Assembly (NCBI GenBank): GCA_903825275.1
Contig: CAIKAA010000166.1
Span: 1-44,838, forward strand
From: an uncultured Fibrobacterota bacterium
Lineage (GTDB): Bacteria > Fibrobacterota > Fibrobacteria > UBA5070
Reading direction: 5' to 3'
DNA length: 44,838 nt
In this document: piece after piece, positions 43,628-44,838 of the stretch
Layout of the letters: each line of letters opens with the position of its first letter
Numbering within the stretch: the first letter of the stretch is position 1
Program-made: the position numbers and the translations under genes
The notes under the pieces: generated by a model
What the model was told of the DNA's origin: nothing
Seen by the model: only the letters and a program-made list of their open reading frames with translations
The model's database searches: none

Positions 43628-44565
43628 TTGGCGGTTTCCTCGGCGACGGGGGCACCGGCCAAGGCTTGGACCGCTTCGAGGGTTTCGACCGGAGTCACCG
43701 CGACGGCGCGATCGATCCCGCGCATGAGTCCCATCAAAACCTTGCCCGAACCGACTTCGATGCCTCGGACCACGCCCGAGCCGATGGCCAGCTTCATGGA
43801 GTCGATCCAGCGCACCGGACTCACGAGCTGGCGTTCCAGCAGTCCTGCGAACTCGGAAGGATGGGTGTGGGGAAGCGCATCGACATTGGCGATCACCGGG
43901 GCGGAAGGTTTGGCAAAGACCGCCTGGGACAGTCCTTCGCGAAGCCCTTCCAGGGCGTATTCCATCAACGGCGAGTGGAAAGCTCCCGAGACCGGTAGCC
44001 GAACAACCTTTTTGGCACCGGCGGCGGCACATGCCTCCATCGCCTGCTCCACCGACGCCACTTCACCCGAGATCACGATTTGACCGGGAGAGTTGTAGTT
44101 GGCAGGAACCACACAACCCGCAACGCCCTTGAGGACGGCTTCCAGCGGTTCAGGATCCATTCCCAAGATGGCGGCCATGGCTCCCGGACGACGAACACCG
44201 GCCTCGGCCATCAGATTGCCGCGCAAGCGAACCAAGCGCAGGCCGTCGGCGAACGAAAGGGCACCCAAGGCGGCCAGCGCCGAGTATTCACCCAAGGAAT
44301 GTCCCGCCGCGAAATCGGGTTGGACACCGTTTTCCGCCAAAACCAGGGCCACCATCTGCGAGGTCACGTAAAGGGCTGGCTGGGTGTTTTGGGTGGCCTT
44401 CAGGTCTTCTTCCGGGCCCTCGAACAGGGTTTTCGATAAGGCGAAGCCCAAAATCTCGTCGGCTTCCTGCAAAAGCCTGCGGCAACCTTCGTGGGCTTGA
44501 GCAAGCTGATGGCCCATTCCAACATATTGCGAGCCTTGGCCTGGAAAGAGAAAAATCGTCTTCAT
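43624..44565 (-). CDS. fabD: Malonyl-CoA-ACP transacylase
   Basis: 313 aa from the ATG at 44563-44565. It moves malonyl from CoA to ACP. Motifs are FLFPGQGSQYVGMG, the nucleophile S90 in GHSLGE (88-93), and the catalytic His in GAFHSPLM. The start lies 8 bp after the fabH stop and the 3' end overlaps fabG. Confidence 0.96.
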   Translation of the reverse strand: MKTIFLFPGQGSQYVGMGHQLAQAHEGCRRLLQEADEILGFALSKTLFEGPEEDLKATQNTQPALYVTSQMVALVLAENGVQPDFAAGHSLGEYSALAALGALSFADGLRLVRLRGNLMAEAGVRRPGAMAAILGMDPEPLEAVLKGVAGCVVPANYNSPGQIVISGEVASVEQAMEACAAAGAKKVVRLPVSGAFHSPLMEYALEGLREGLSQAVFAKPSAPVIANVDALPHTHPSEFAGLLERQLVSPVRWIDSMKLAIGSGVVRGIEVGSGKVLMGLMRGIDRAVAVTPVETLEAVQALAGAPVAEETAK

Positions 44566-44573
44566 GTTGTGTT

Positions 44574-44838
44574 CTACCACCGGATCAGGTTCGCGCCCCA
44601 AATCATCCCGGCACCCACGGCAACCAGAAGGATCAGGTCGCCTTTCTGGATACGGCCTTCGTCCAGAGCCTGGCGAAGCGCGATGGGGATGGAGGCGGAG
44701 GAAGTGTTGCCGTAGTCCTTGACGTTGACGACGATCTTGTCGGACGTCACGCCCAGGTTGTCGGCCGTCGACTGGATGATGCGGATGTTCGCTTGGTGGG
44801 GAACGATCAGCGCCAAGTCGTCGGTGGACAAATTTTGC
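44574..44838 (-). CDS. fabH: Beta-ketoacyl-ACP synthase III, C-terminal part (cut by window edge)
   Basis: The last ~87 residues are present; the gene continues beyond 44838. The segment DDLALIVPHQANIRIIQSTADNLG contains a catalytic His and the ACP-binding QANIRII; VVNVKDYGNTSSASIPIAL and GAGMIWGANLIRW complete the typical FabH end, including the catalytic Asn in YGNTS. It starts fatty-acid synthesis from acetyl-CoA and malonyl-ACP. Confidence 0.94.
   Translation of the reverse strand, partial: QNLSTDDLALIVPHQANIRIIQSTADNLGVTSDKIVVNVKDYGNTSSASIPIALRQALDEGRIQKGDLILLVAVGAGMIWGANLIRW

Overview
The window is a chromosomal segment of a high-GC Gram-negative bacterium, most likely a flagellated member of the Fibrobacterota. 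Three things support this: a secreted protein ending in a FISUMP domain (Fibrobacter succinogenes major paralogous domain), a TIGR02147-type regulator translationally coupled to a lipoprotein, and outer-membrane features (flagellar L and P rings, a large beta-barrel-like protein). The assignment rests on remembered family signatures; no search was run.

Layout. 1-820 (minus): the first ~581 nt of a 16S rRNA gene, its leader and a good sigma-70 promoter. 900-3661: a zone with long nested palindromes, the FISUMP protein, a nucleotidyltransferase remnant, and an FmdB-type zinc ribbon with a Dabb protein. 3743-8534: YgiQ radical SAM protein, an Rpn-type nuclease and acetyl-CoA synthetase. 8535-9097: a non-coding interval between two near-identical terminators. 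9098-12305: ndk-sdhA-sdhB, with no cytochrome b subunit gene. 12460-14936: a polyprenyl glycosylphosphotransferase coupled to an agmatine deiminase. 14937-15477: non-coding, with a 31-bp direct repeat and a candidate structured RNA ending in a perfect terminator. 15478-19311: a GT2/TPR glycosyltransferase coupled to a TPR protein, and a divergent Helicase_C_3-like protein. 19347-22414: a REC-histidine kinase and a REC-HDOD response regulator. 22538-24357: TIGR02147 regulator and lipoprotein. 24464-26215: dnaA and its upstream region with two DnaA boxes. 26216-33907: a second glycosylphosphotransferase facing a tightly coupled run of aroD, a metallopeptidase/beta-propeller/barrel protein, a PTS IIA protein, a WecG-type glycosyltransferase and rfbD. 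33967-37513: TPR protein, small zinc-ribbon membrane protein, and a DUF3047-queF-serC operon. 37662-40309: flagellin, flgI and flgH. 40515-44838: fabH-fabD-fabG-acpP-fabF-rnc.

Most genes are housekeeping: fatty-acid synthesis, succinate/fumarate interconversion, acetate activation, serine, queuosine and shikimate steps, replication initiation. A second theme is envelope and surface polysaccharide: two initiating sugar transferases, WecG, RfbD, GT2, and the metallopeptidase/barrel protein. Many genes overlap by ATGA or TAATG, so translational coupling is common here.

The least explained material is non-coding. A 20-bp perfect palindrome recurs four times, once in frame inside the FISUMP gene. 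The candidate RNA near 15.2-15.5 kb could fold an H-type pseudoknot. The 8.6-9.1 kb interval carries a 17-bp inverted repeat and many short hairpins. No CRISPR array, prophage, transposase-bearing insertion sequence or tRNA gene was seen.
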